A stretch of 64,000 nucleotides of DNA from Thalassococcus sp. S3. GTDB taxonomy: Bacteria; Pseudomonadota; Alphaproteobacteria; Rhodobacterales; Rhodobacteraceae. Location: contig NZ_CP022303.1 in assembly GCF_004216475.1 (NCBI RefSeq), positions 806,001 to 870,000 of the forward strand, given 5' to 3'. The translations under genes and the position numbers were made by a program. This document shows, in pieces, positions 55,543 through 64,000 of the stretch (its first letter is position 1; each line of letters opens with the position of its first letter). Under the pieces are notes generated by a model. It was not told the origin of the DNA. It did not search any database and worked only from the letters and a program-made list of their open reading frames with translations.

Positions 55543-56748
55543 ATGTCAGACAAGCTTGAAACCATTCGCGCCGCAGCCCGAGATCACGCACGCGATGTCA
55601 TCGCACCCAATGTGGATGCCTGGAATGCGGAAAGGGCATCGCCGCGCGCGGCATCAGATCAGGCTGGCGCGGTCGGACTAACCGGGCTCTACGCACCCGA
55701 AGAGTGGGGCGGGCAGGGCTTGCCGCTGTCGGAAGGTATCCAGGTCGACGAACAGTTGGGCACGGGCGATGGGGCCTACGCGTTTGCGTTGTCGATGCAC
55801 AACATCTGCACTTTCGCAGGCTGCGGATACGGCACGGACGCCTTTAAGGAAAAATGGGTCAACGATCTGACCTCGGGTCGCAAGCTGGCGAATTTTGCGC
55901 TGACCGAGCCGCAACCCGGGTCCGACCCGATGAAGATGTACACCCGCGCCACAATCAACGGAGACGGCACATGGACGATCAGCGGCGCCAAAGCATGGGT
56001 CAGCCTCGCGACCGAGGCGGACATATATTTCACGGTTGTCAAAACCAGCGACACGCCCGGTCACAAGGACATGGCGATGATCGCGATCCCAGCCGATGCG
56101 CCCGGCCTTCGCTTTGGCCCGCTTTACGACACACCCTCCTGCACCTTCCTGCCGATGTCCGAGATGTACCTCGACGAAGTTTTCGTAAGCGAAGACAACA
56201 TCATCCTGCCCATTGGCCAGGGCCTGCAAGGTTCGCTTATGGCAATCGACATCGCGCGCGTTTCTATCGCGTCGGGCTGTTGCGGTCTGATGCAGGCAGC
56301 TCTTGATACCGCGCTGGCCTATTCCAAAACCCGCAAGATGTTCGGTGGCAAGAACCTGGAACTGGACGGTATCCAATGGATGCTGGGGGAGGTGGCGACT
56401 GATCTTGAAGCGTCCAAGTTGCTCTACCGCAAGGCTGCCGAAGCGCTTGGCACACCGGAAGGTCCGCTTTTGGCGGCGCATGCGAAGCGTTTCGTTCCCG
56501 ATGCCGCAGTAAAGGCCGCCAATACATGTACCCAGCTTATCGGCGGGATCGGCTTGCTTCAGCCCTACGGTCTGGATCGGCTGTCACGCCTGGCCCAGAT
56601 GCTGCGGATCGTCGACGGTACAACAGAAGTCAGCCGCGTCGTCATCGGCCGCGCCCTGCAGAGACGGGCGGCTGGTTTGCCCGATATTCCGGTGCCCAAG
56701 GGGTACGGTGAAATCACAGAGGACGACGCAATGATCGCTGCGGAGTGA
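55543..56748 (+). CDS. Acyl-CoA dehydrogenase
   Basis: A 401-residue flavoprotein of the acyl-CoA dehydrogenase family. TGLYAPEEWGGQGLPLSEGI (about 45-64), LTEPQPGSDPMKMYTRA (about 122-138), GTWTISGAKAWVSLATEAD (FAD/substrate region) and the end LRIVDGTTEVSRVVIGRAL match the family. It oxidises a CoA thioester to the enoyl form; chain specificity is not clear. The ATG at 55543 (AAGGA eight bases upstream) is the true start: the open frame extends upstream only through the dead AraC gene. Confidence 0.9.
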   Translation: MSDKLETIRAAARDHARDVIAPNVDAWNAERASPRAASDQAGAVGLTGLYAPEEWGGQGLPLSEGIQVDEQLGTGDGAYAFALSMHNICTFAGCGYGTDAFKEKWVNDLTSGRKLANFALTEPQPGSDPMKMYTRATINGDGTWTISGAKAWVSLATEADIYFTVVKTSDTPGHKDMAMIAIPADAPGLRFGPLYDTPSCTFLPMSEMYLDEVFVSEDNIILPIGQGLQGSLMAIDIARVSIASGCCGLMQAALDTALAYSKTRKMFGGKNLELDGIQWMLGEVATDLEASKLLYRKAAEALGTPEGPLLAAHAKRFVPDAAVKAANTCTQLIGGIGLLQPYGLDRLSRLAQMLRIVDGTTEVSRVVIGRALQRRAAGLPDIPVPKGYGEITEDDAMIAAE

Positions 56749-56843
56749 TCCGCCGATAAGCACAAGGCCCAACCCGTTTGGCGTCTGCGGTCGCTGTTCT
56801 TGGCAGCACTGCATATTGCGACCGCAGAAGCTAAAGCGCCTGA

Positions 56844-57875
56844 TCAAGGACTGATCAAGGTCGCCTGACGTTTGATGGACCAGACCATCGCTGTTTCGTA
56901 ACCGGCAGCTTCCAGCATCTCGATTTTGGAGTGCCAACCGGCAGGGCAGACGACAAAGGCGGCGCCCATGCCCCTGTTTGCAAAGGCGGTTTCAGCGGCG
57001 CGCAGGAGTGCTGTTGCGTTTTCGCCACCTTCGGCAAGGGTGGCTGGATCAGCCAATTCAGGGTGGTAGTAGTCGTCAATTACACCTGTTCCGCGAATGT
57101 CATGGGCCGGCGGAAAATGCAGCCGCGACGCGGGTTGCGCGATGATATATCCCTCCAGGCTCTCTGATGAACCCATGACCATCATATCCCGGTCCTGCAG
57201 CGTCAGGCTGCGCGTCATCCAGGAGGAAAAGCGCGCGTCGGCTTCGGGATGGATGTCCCAAAAGGGGTCGATGGCGTAAAGAACGTTCCGGTTCTCAGCG
57301 CTGCGTGTGACGATGCCGGGAACGTCATCCGCTTTTGCCTGCCGGACGCTAGCCCGCATGCCCTGATCACCAAGGTCGGTACGGGAGAGATAAAGCGTCA
57401 AAGGCTCGTAGCCGCCCGCCTTGAAGGCCTCTCGCCAGTCATCGCCCGCCACATGGGACGCCACCGTGATCTGAGCACCGGCGTCTCGCAAGGCATCCTC
57501 CGCCTCGGATAGCAGGGCTTCGACGGTGCCGTCAGGCGCATCTGGGCTGGCGGACGAGTCCGGCAGAATCAGACCTGGTTCACCACTTGATCCTGCATAG
57601 ATCGGCGGTACGAGGAGCAGCATCGAATGAATGACGCCGGTAATCCGGTGCCCGTTATCGGCGACCTGCCAGATCTGTCGAAAGGGTTGCTGTTCGGCGG
57701 TCAGCGCGAATGTCAGTGCCTTTTCGATTTGCGCAGGCGCATCGCCAGCGATCTTCCAGAGGATGTCATCCTTCGCCTGACGCTGCCGTGCATCGCGCAT
57801 CAGAAGCTCGACCAGGTGCGGTATATCGTCAGGCGTGGCGGGCCGGATGGTCTGGTGCATGTCGGGGTATCTCAT
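56844..57875 (-). CDS. GNAT-family acetyltransferase (two-domain)
   Basis: A 343-residue protein with two GNAT-like parts. The first (about 8-165) begins TIRPATPDDIPHLVELLMRDA; the second (about 175-340) has VRQAKADDVPGIVTRSAENRN and ends with YHPELADPATLAEGGENATALLRAAETAFANRGMGAAFVV-type helix and IEMLEAAGYETAMVWSIKR (split here for length), the usual acetyl-CoA region of weakly conserved members. The acceptor is unknown. It is divergent from the LysR gene 107 bases away, so may be its target. Confidence 0.8.
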   Translation of the reverse strand: MRYPDMHQTIRPATPDDIPHLVELLMRDARQRQAKDDILWKIAGDAPAQIEKALTFALTAEQQPFRQIWQVADNGHRITGVIHSMLLLVPPIYAGSSGEPGLILPDSSASPDAPDGTVEALLSEAEDALRDAGAQITVASHVAGDDWREAFKAGGYEPLTLYLSRTDLGDQGMRASVRQAKADDVPGIVTRSAENRNVLYAIDPFWDIHPEADARFSSWMTRSLTLQDRDMMVMGSSESLEGYIIAQPASRLHFPPAHDIRGTGVIDDYYHPELADPATLAEGGENATALLRAAETAFANRGMGAAFVVCPAGWHSKIEMLEAAGYETAMVWSIKRQATLISP

Positions 57876-57981
57876 CTCAGGTTCTTGTGCAGGGCTTGAT
57901 CCTGTATCGACCAGGGGCAGCCGATTGACAAAGCAGGAGACTTTTACCAGCGTTCAGAAAAACCATCGGCTTGGGCGGGGC

Positions 57982-58845
57982 ATGAGACAGATCAACCTGA
58001 ATGCACTTCGGGTCTTTGCGGTCGTGGCGTCGCACGGAAATCTGCAGCGCGCCGCAGAGGCGCTGAACCTGTCACGCGGTGCGGTCTCTCAACGGATCAA
58101 GCAACTTGAAATCGACCTGGGTGTCGTTCTGCTCAAGCGGGGCGCCCGGGGTGTTTCGTTGACTGCCGAAGGCGAACGCTGCCGTGTGGCTGTAGACGAA
58201 GCGCTCTCAATCCTGGAAACGGCGTTGGCGGGTATCGGCGAGGAGGATGATCGCGTTGTGCTGCACCTCGGATCTTCGACCGCAACAAAGTGGCTGATGC
58301 CGCGCATGGGCGCCTTCGCGCAGGCGTTCCCAACGGTTTCGCTGACAACCGAAGTTCACGAGAAGATCCTGTCACGCAGTCTGGGACGCAACGAGATCGC
58401 AATCTGGCCGGGACGGGCGCAGGATCCCAACGCGAACCACAAATCACGCCGCCTGACTGACATTCGCTTGGTCGCGGTATGCAGCCCCGACTTTCTAAGA
58501 CCGGACTGGCCGATGGGTCCGGAGACATTGCTGACATTGCCCCTGCTTCAGGACGCGCATCGGCGTTGGGAGAAACTGATCGAGGCAATAGGCCACGGCG
58601 GCGCGCATAAGTTGCTGAACTTCGACCGATCCGCCTTGGCGCTGGACGCGGCCATCGGCGGTCACGGCGTTGCCATTGCACCGACCTACATGGTCGAAAA
58701 CGACCTCCGGTCAAAACGTCTGGTGGATGTATGGGTCGATCCCGAGCCGTCCAAAGACGGTCTCTATGTCTCTTGGTCGAAGGACCATCTCGGCCAGAGG
58801 CGGGTCGCAAGGATCGTGGACTGGATCACCGCGGAATTTGCGTAA
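57982..58845 (+). CDS. LysR-family transcriptional regulator (GcvA-like)
   Basis: A 287-residue regulator. NALRVFAVVASHGNLQRAAE and LNLSRGAVSQRIKQLEIDLG (about 6-45) form the winged helix-turn-helix; the rest is the two-lobe LysR effector domain. LTPRMGAFAQAFP-type and IWPGRAQDPN segments resemble the GcvA/AmpR branch. It is divergent from the GNAT gene, typical of a LysR and its target. The ATG at 57982 was chosen at MRQINLNALR. Confidence 0.92.
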   Translation: MRQINLNALRVFAVVASHGNLQRAAEALNLSRGAVSQRIKQLEIDLGVVLLKRGARGVSLTAEGERCRVAVDEALSILETALAGIGEEDDRVVLHLGSSTATKWLMPRMGAFAQAFPTVSLTTEVHEKILSRSLGRNEIAIWPGRAQDPNANHKSRRLTDIRLVAVCSPDFLRPDWPMGPETLLTLPLLQDAHRRWEKLIEAIGHGGAHKLLNFDRSALALDAAIGGHGVAIAPTYMVENDLRSKRLVDVWVDPEPSKDGLYVSWSKDHLGQRRVARIVDWITAEFA

Positions 58846-58948
58846 GGCAACCCGTCGGCCCTTACGGGCGGTGCCGGAGCATTGCGGTCCTTCCCCGCAG
58901 CGGGCGACCTTAGCAAAAGATCTGGAGGGGCCAAACGCCCCCGTGCGG

Positions 58949-59284
58949 CTAGTGAACTGCGAAATCCGATAGCGCATTGATGATGACGATGCCCGCGATG
59001 ATGAAGCCGAGGCCGACAATGGCGGCCAGGTCCAGCTTCTGCCCAAAGACCAGAACGCCGGCGATGGCCACAAAGACAACGCCCAGCCCGGACGCCGCCG
59101 CATAGGCGATACCCATGGGCATGTATTTCAGTGCCAGTGTCAGGAAGTAGAACGAGCTTCCCAACCCTGCGATCACGAGGAGCGAGGGCCAGAGTTTCGA
59201 GAATTGGGCGCTGGCATTGAGAGCGGAATAGCCGATAGCCTCTGCAATGACCGACGCGACGAGATAGACGTAAGGTGTTGGCAC
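58949..59284 (-). CDS. Small multidrug resistance (SMR) family protein
   Basis: A 111-residue membrane protein with four helices. E15 in SVIAEAIGYSALN is the proton/substrate-binding Glu; GIAYAAASGLGVVFVAIAGVL (about 58-78) and the end LGFIIAGIVIINALS are typical of EmrE/SugE. The conserved Trp of EmrE helix 3 is absent from the visible part, so the substrate may differ from lipophilic cations. It is alone, with no second SMR gene beside it. Confidence 0.9.
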   Translation of the reverse strand: MPTPYVYLVASVIAEAIGYSALNASAQFSKLWPSLLVIAGLGSSFYFLTLALKYMPMGIAYAAASGLGVVFVAIAGVLVFGQKLDLAAIVGLGFIIAGIVIINALSDFAVH

Positions 59285-59992
59285 GTTTGGGATCCTTTAA
59301 AGAAAATCAGGTTTGTCTTGCCGGGCTCCAGTCGCAGAGCCTTGGGGCGTTGAGCGTCGTTGGAATTGGGCCGTCGTGTTCAGACAGCGGTCGGGTCCGA
59401 CTGTTCCGGTGCTCCAAAGCCGTAGTGCTTACCGGCGGCAAGGGCAGCCTTGAGAGATCATCTTGGCTCTCCACGCCTTTCGCGGTCCTGCGAAGGGCGT
59501 TCTGTGTTATGTGGCCCAAGCGTATGTCTTCGTTGTACGCACCCGGTTTGCACATGCCTTTGACACATTCGAAAAGCGGACCTTTAGCAGCGGGAAGGGT
59601 CATGCCGTTCACGTCAGGCGCCGGGCTGCCGTCGTCTTTGGGGAGACCGCAACCGCCTTGCACTTTCGTATGTGTCGGTTTCCGGCGGGTCCCACGGATC
59701 GGTGCCGAACACCCGGACCTTCCGTGCCGATGACGCGTCCCGAACATGAAACAGGCATGGCTCCGACCTTACGTTTTCTACGTTCTTTCCTGCGGCGAAG
59801 AGCGCAAGGTTCGCCGAATGAAAGGAGTTGCCGTGCCACACATCGCTGCTTGTCTTTGCCCCCAATTGCACGATTACGTCCCCAGACCATTTTGCCAAAA
59901 ACCTCATACCGCCATCCCTTCCGATTGAGCTGGCAACGCCATCTCGGTAGCGTTGCTCTCAGCGGGTGCAAAAGGGGATTGGCGCCAACGAC
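59285..59992. other. Gap between SMR and LytTR genes with no recognised gene
   Basis: About 700 bases. On the minus strand a protein-like stretch starts at 59907 (MRFLAKWSGDVIVQLGAKTS) and, with one frameshift near 59640, could run on to about 59310 (LPKDDGSPAPDVNGMTLPAA). This might be a decayed gene, but I recognise no family. Plus-strand frames look Arg/Pro rich and spurious. Confidence 0.4.
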
Positions 59993-60778
59993 ATGAGATT
60001 TGTCGCGAACGACACCATGCTTGGTGAGACACTGGCAGAGGCGCGGGTCCTGGCGGGCAATTGGCTGCTCTGGGCCGGGCTGGCATGTGTCGCCTTGGTT
60101 GCAGGGCTGACCGGACCGTTTGGCACCTACATATGGATGCCGGTTCCGATGCGCCTTATCTATTGGGGGGTCGTGATCGTCACGACCTATTGGACGGGCC
60201 TCCTGACCTCCTTCGCCGTGGCGACATGGGTCGAGATCCAGGGGGTGCCGGCACCATGGAGCGTCGGACTTGGCGCCGGTGTGGCCAGTGTGGTGGTCAC
60301 GCTATGGCTATCGGCCCTGCATGCGTTTGTGCTGGCCGACCCATTCGTGGCCGAGTTCTTTCGTCTGCTGCCCTACGTCATCGTGATCTCGCTGGCGGCG
60401 ACGTTCCTGTTTGATACCGCTGAGGCAACGGACGTGCCCGCCCGCGACATTGCACCTGCGGCATCAGAGCCGGATTGGCTGGACAACCTGCCGCCAGAAC
60501 TTGGTCGCGACTTGCTGCTGCTGCAGGCGCAGGATCACTACCTTCGGGTCCGAACGTCCCTTGGCGACACGCTGCTGCGCGGGACCATCGGCGAGGCGGC
60601 CGAGGCGTTGGGCGACTATGGCATGCGGGTGCATCGGTCGTGGTGGGTGTCACGGTCTGCAATCGTGACCTATCGCTCGCGGAAAGGCGCGCGGGTGATC
60701 GTCCTGTCCTCTGGCGATGAAGTGCCCGTTGGGCGCAGCTACTGGCGAAACGTGCGGGATCTGATTGATCGGATGTAA
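59993..60778 (+). CDS. LytTR-type DNA-binding membrane protein
   Basis: A 261-residue protein. Four hydrophobic helices lie in the N-terminal half (about 18-145) and a LytTR DNA-binding domain in the C-terminal part (about 170-258): LLLLQAQDHYLRVRTS and MRVHRSWWVSRSAIVTYRSR are characteristic. This architecture suggests a membrane-tied transcription regulator that senses a signal in or near the membrane. Start at ATG 59993 (a GTG at 59966 is possible). Targets are unknown. Confidence 0.87.
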   Translation: MRFVANDTMLGETLAEARVLAGNWLLWAGLACVALVAGLTGPFGTYIWMPVPMRLIYWGVVIVTTYWTGLLTSFAVATWVEIQGVPAPWSVGLGAGVASVVVTLWLSALHAFVLADPFVAEFFRLLPYVIVISLAATFLFDTAEATDVPARDIAPAASEPDWLDNLPPELGRDLLLLQAQDHYLRVRTSLGDTLLRGTIGEAAEALGDYGMRVHRSWWVSRSAIVTYRSRKGARVIVLSSGDEVPVGRSYWRNVRDLIDRM

Positions 60779-60941
60779 TCCGGTTCGTTTTGCAGGATGT
60801 GCCCGACAGGCGCGAGGTGTGGAGAAGCCGCTCTCATCGAACAAGGTTGGTTTAACGTAGGCCAGACCGCTCCCGAACGCTTTTCAGGGGAGCATGCAGC
60901 GAAGGTCTTAGGTGTTGGATTTGCCCCGCATGTTGGATCGC

Positions 60942-61541
60942 CTATCTTCGCTCGACCTCGCGAAGTCGGGGTGCGTGGACATGTGTGCGGATGACAAGCG
61001 CAGCCACAACACCCGAGAGCGCGCCGAACAGGTGGGCTTCCCAAGAGATGCCGGGCTGACCCGGAAGAACGCTCCAAATGATGGATCCGTAAAGCACACC
61101 AACCAGAAGCGCTGCACCAAGGGTGACGGGTGATCTGTCGACAAGGCCGCGCGCGACCAGAAAGCCGAACCACCCGAAAACCAGCCCAGACGCACCGATG
61201 TGGATCGCAGACCCGCCGAGCAGCCAGACCAGTCCGCCCCCCAGAATGACGATGATCGCATTGACTGCAAGCAGGGCGCGGGTCGCCGTTGCCGCCAACA
61301 GTGTCCCCATCAAAAGAAGCGGCGGAGTATTTGACATCAGATGCGCGAAACTGCCGTGCAGAACCGGCATGCCCACGATACCGTCCAGCCCCGCCGGGTG
61401 TCTCGGAATGAGACCGAAGGCGAGATTCAGGCGGTAACTCGTCGCCCAGTTCAAAGTCTGGATCGCCCAAAGCGCACCGAGGAAAGCAGCGAGAATGACA
61501 AGCCTTAAGACAAGAACGCGCATGTAATCGGGGCCAAACAT
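60942..61541 (-). CDS. Rhomboid-family intramembrane serine protease
   Basis: A 199-residue integral membrane protein. H62, H67 and N71 in HGSFAHLMSNT (the HxxxN-type patch), S118 in HIGASGLVFG (catalytic Ser) and H170 in EAHLFGALSG (catalytic His) give a complete rhomboid dyad across about six helices. It cleaves substrates within membranes; the target is unknown. A start six codons later (MRVLVLRL) is possible. Confidence 0.93.
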   Translation of the reverse strand: MFGPDYMRVLVLRLVILAAFLGALWAIQTLNWATSYRLNLAFGLIPRHPAGLDGIVGMPVLHGSFAHLMSNTPPLLLMGTLLAATATRALLAVNAIIVILGGGLVWLLGGSAIHIGASGLVFGWFGFLVARGLVDRSPVTLGAALLVGVLYGSIIWSVLPGQPGISWEAHLFGALSGVVAALVIRTHVHAPRLREVERR

Positions 61542-62218
61542 GGGGCGCAGGTTAACCCCAAGCGGAGCAGGAGCAAGACTGTCTCAGCAGGGAAGGATCA
61601 CCTTCATGGAGCATCCCGGAGCAGCGACTGGCCTTTCATCTAACCGGTTCTTGCGATGGGGGGCAGAGCGCGCTTTAGCGAGCGTAGCCAAGCACATGAA
61701 CAGTCTGTCATTTGCGAAAAACGCTACCGAAGGCTGATCATCAGCATCAAATACCTGCCTTCCACAACATGCTTTCCAGCGCATTGAAGACCCCGGACAG
61801 CGCGTCATTTGAAAGCGCAGGCCTGTTGCAGACATGCCTTTTGGGAGTTCTGGAGGTGACGCTGTCCTGTGCCGCGACCGCTGAGCTAAAGTGCCTCAAG
61901 CCCCGGGGGGCGAGGCACCGGTTGGGCTGGGCGATGATCGCAAAGGTCTCATCGCAGCAAGAGACAGGATGTCTGAGACGCGCATGTCCAAACAGGCCAT
62001 AATGCATGGTTCTGTCATGCGGCGCACCCAGCGACAATCTGCCGATAATGCGCCCGAGAAAGCGGCCATTTGCCAATCGTCGCTTTGTCCACCGGGGCGC
62101 CCCCATATGACGACTGAAGCTAATGCGCGCCACATGATCCAGCGGGACGCCTCAAGCCGATAGGCGCGCCCGCTGATCAAGCCGGATACGGTTAAAGACG
62201 CGCACGGAGTCCTGAACG
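61542..62218. other. Gap before the LuxR gene with no recognised gene
   Basis: About 680 bases. Several short frames on both strands exist, none with a recognised domain; a plus-strand piece ending RWGAERALASVAKHMNSLSF (stop near 61737) and one on the minus strand (61747-62133) have moderate protein-like character but no parent family was identified. No clear promoter or repeat was seen. Confidence 0.4.
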
Positions 62219-63973
62219 ATGAACAGCCGGTTGCCGCGTGACGACGACGCCCGCTCGGACATTATTGGCGGTCTTTATGACGTTGCCCTCGACCCGGCGC
62301 GCTACGAAGAACTGCTTGATTTATGGGAAAGGCGCGTCGGGACCCTGCGGGCGAAGCGAACTGACACGGGGCAGCTCTTCACCGACCGCGAAATCGAGGC
62401 CCATTGCGAGCGGGCAGGTCTGTTTCTGGACCGCGACCAACCGTCCGATGATCCCCGCGATGCGCTTTTGGCCGAGTTCCGCACGGCTGCAGCCTTTGTC
62501 GTCGACCCGTCCCTTCAGGTCAGCCGGGTAAATTCCGTGGCCGAAACATGGCTTGGGGTGCGCCCGGGTATGGCCGTTTCGGGCCTGCCGTTCGACGCCG
62601 AAGCCCTTGAACATCTGGCCTTTGGAATGGGCCGGACCTTTGCGGGCCGCGGGCCGCACACGCTTCAGATGCGGATCCGATCGCCTCGGTCTGACGGGGT
62701 TACCCTGCTTCAAGTCCGCCTTTTGCCCGGACCTGATCCCTTCGCGCTCGTCGTGACGTCCGAGTTCGAATGGCCCGAGGCGCTGGACACGATCCTGTCC
62801 GACGCGTTCGGCCTCTCCCCTTCCGAGACCCTTGTGATCCGTGGTCTGGTCGAGGCCTCAACCCTCAAAGAGATCGCGTTGCAGCGCGGGCGGTCCGTCG
62901 AAACGATCCGGACGCAACTCAAGGCGATCTTCCAAAAGACCCAGACCCACGGCCAGACCGAGTTGATCCGGGTGTGCCTGTCGTTGATGGACATCGTCGC
63001 CGTGACCGAGGCGGCCATGGACAGAGTTCCAACCTCCAGCCGTGGCTGTGCGCGGCTTGCCCCCCGTCCGTTCCGGCGCCTGACGCTTCCTGACGGGCGC
63101 CACTTCGATTATCTGATCCTGGGCGATCCCAGCGGACAGCCTCTTTTATTCCTTCCGCTCGATTATGGATTTGTGCGTTGGCCCGCCGGGGCCGAGGCGG
63201 CAGCAGCGCGGCGCGGATGGCGGATCATTGTTCCGGTCCGCGCGGGTTTCGGGGCCTCGACACCGATCTCCCGCGACATCGCGCCGGAGGCCTATGGATC
63301 AAAGCTTGGGGCGGATGTGCATCATCTGCTTGATCATCTGGACGTCGCGTGCTGCCCGATCCTGGGCATGGGCAGCGACAGCTGGTACGCCCATCACATT
63401 GCTGCCCTGCGACCAAAGCGGATCACCGGCATCCTGATGGCGGCGGGCGCCCTGCCGATGACCCGCGCCGCGCAATACGAGCGCATGGGCAAGTGGCATC
63501 GCTTCATCAACGCGAATGCGCTTTATGCGCCCAAGGTCTTTCCCTTCATGGTCAAAGCGGGCTTCAGTCTTGCCCGACGCATCGGCCAACGTAACTTTCT
63601 GCATGCGGTCTATGCCGGCAGTCCCGCCGATCTTGCCATTGTCGAAGACCCGGAAGTTCTTGAGGCGATCCTGTCGGGCACCGAAGTTGCCCTGTCGAAA
63701 GCGCACAGCGCCCACCGGGCCTTCGCCCGGGAGATCATCGCCCAGACGCTTGATTGGTCCCCTATGGTGAGGGCGTGCCGTGCGATCCCCACACGCTTTT
63801 TGATGGGGGATCAGGATGAGCACGCCCCGCCAGCGACCGTGGGCGAATGGGAAGCCGACTGGCCGCATATCCGCTTCGAGCGGATCGAAGGTGCGGGTTA
63901 TCTGCTCTTTTTCCGGCATTGGCCGACCCTTCTTGACCGGCTGGAAGAGATGATGGCGGATCCCGCTGCATGA
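62219..63973 (+). CDS. LuxR-type regulator fused to a degenerate alpha/beta-hydrolase domain
   Basis: A 584-residue regulator in three parts. Residues about 80-190 are PAS-like (FVVDPSLQVSRVNSVAETWL). Residues 198-255 are a LuxR helix-turn-helix (LSPSETLVIRGLVEASTLKE, then SVETIRTQLKAIFQKT). Residues about 290-580 have an alpha/beta-hydrolase fold. Aligning the nucleophile elbow by spacing to the ALRPKRI helix puts G385 where Ser is expected (LGMGSDSW), and the position of the catalytic His is Y561 (GAGYLLFF). The domain is thus probably a ligand sensor, not an enzyme. GGAG precedes the ATG. The next gene starts with an ATGA overlap. Confidence 0.88.
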   Translation: MNSRLPRDDDARSDIIGGLYDVALDPARYEELLDLWERRVGTLRAKRTDTGQLFTDREIEAHCERAGLFLDRDQPSDDPRDALLAEFRTAAAFVVDPSLQVSRVNSVAETWLGVRPGMAVSGLPFDAEALEHLAFGMGRTFAGRGPHTLQMRIRSPRSDGVTLLQVRLLPGPDPFALVVTSEFEWPEALDTILSDAFGLSPSETLVIRGLVEASTLKEIALQRGRSVETIRTQLKAIFQKTQTHGQTELIRVCLSLMDIVAVTEAAMDRVPTSSRGCARLAPRPFRRLTLPDGRHFDYLILGDPSGQPLLFLPLDYGFVRWPAGAEAAAARRGWRIIVPVRAGFGASTPISRDIAPEAYGSKLGADVHHLLDHLDVACCPILGMGSDSWYAHHIAALRPKRITGILMAAGALPMTRAAQYERMGKWHRFINANALYAPKVFPFMVKAGFSLARRIGQRNFLHAVYAGSPADLAIVEDPEVLEAILSGTEVALSKAHSAHRAFAREIIAQTLDWSPMVRACRAIPTRFLMGDQDEHAPPATVGEWEADWPHIRFERIEGAGYLLFFRHWPTLLDRLEEMMADPAA

Positions 63974-64000
63974 GCGAACGGGCGTACGTTGACCGGACAG
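63970..64000 (+). CDS. Start of a gene cut by the window end
   Basis: An ATG at 63970 overlaps the LuxR-hydrolase stop (ATGA) and stays open to the last base, giving MSERAYVDRT. The overlap suggests a coupled downstream partner, possibly the target or co-sensor of the LuxR-type regulator, but only ten codons are visible. Confidence 0.4.
   Translation, partial: MSERAYVDRT

Noticed and set aside
54550..56748. A single 732-residue AraC/acyl-CoA dehydrogenase fusion
   Set aside because: The N-terminal part is a frameshifted AraC pseudogene and the linker between (about 55250-55540) is not protein-like. The dehydrogenase has its own ATG and ribosome site at 55543.
59463..59996. A 177-codon plus-strand frame before the LytTR gene
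   Set aside because: The composition is Arg/Pro/His rich, it overlaps equally poor frames on the other strand, and no domain was recognised.

Overview
The window reads as chromosomal DNA of a marine alphaproteobacterium of the Rhodobacteraceae (Roseobacter group). Supporting signs are the high GC content, the TCA gene order mdh-sucC-sucD-sucA-sucB-lpd with Rhodobacterales-type small genes inserted, an ethylmalonyl-CoA-pathway pair (malyl-CoA thioesterase-like mcl2 and mesaconyl-CoA hydratase mch) beside mdh, and family-specific proteins such as the TIGR02302 and TIGR02300 types. Assignments come from reading the sequence and recalling protein families; no database search was run.

Layout. 0.06-9.5 kb: an ATP-grasp protein, lysA, a TIGR02302 membrane protein, a zinc-ribbon protein divergent from ftsE-ftsX-plsC, an FMN-binding PPOX protein that lacks a normal start codon, and a fasciclin-domain lipoprotein. 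9.7-22.2 kb, minus strand: mdh, a class III cyclase, sucC, a lipoprotein, sucD, a small membrane protein, sucA, sucB with two lipoyl domains, a UDG-like protein, a MAPEG protein and lpd, so 2-oxoglutarate to succinate and malate to oxaloacetate are in one block. A large perfect inverted repeat lies upstream of sucC. 22.3-27.4 kb: a TauE/SafE transporter, then mcl2, an NnrU-like protein, a DUF1737 protein, mch and a DUF1194 protein.

27.9-44.8 kb is an iron and heme acquisition island. A TonB-dependent receptor is followed by exbB-exbD-exbD-tonB and is divergent from hmuSTUV. Next come hemP in a cluster of overlapping small genes, two imelysins, a di-heme oxidoreductase and a DUF1513 protein, with dps inserted among them. 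Three short proteins of unknown function in this island look like distant paralogs. Candidate iron-responsive operators, including a close match to an Irr (ICE) box before dps, fit coordinated control.

44.8-53.9 kb: an Lrp/LysE pair, alkaline phosphatase behind a four-unit candidate Pho box, an AraC-type regulator with an effector-binding domain, accA, a GntR-controlled NMT1/TauT-type ABC transporter, a YgjP-like metalloprotein, a TIGR02300 protein and tRNA-Ala(GGC). Downstream of the tRNA, 54-64 kb looks more accessory: a frameshifted AraC pseudogene, acyl-CoA dehydrogenase, GNAT, LysR, SMR transporter, LytTR protein, rhomboid protease, gene-poor gaps, and a LuxR regulator fused to an alpha/beta-hydrolase fold that has lost its catalytic serine and histidine.

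The best leads for undescribed biology are the three-paralog family and the overlapping Cys-rich/hemP genes in the iron island, the LuxR-dead-hydrolase sensor, the palindrome before the TCA operon, and the probable ATC start codon of the PPOX gene.
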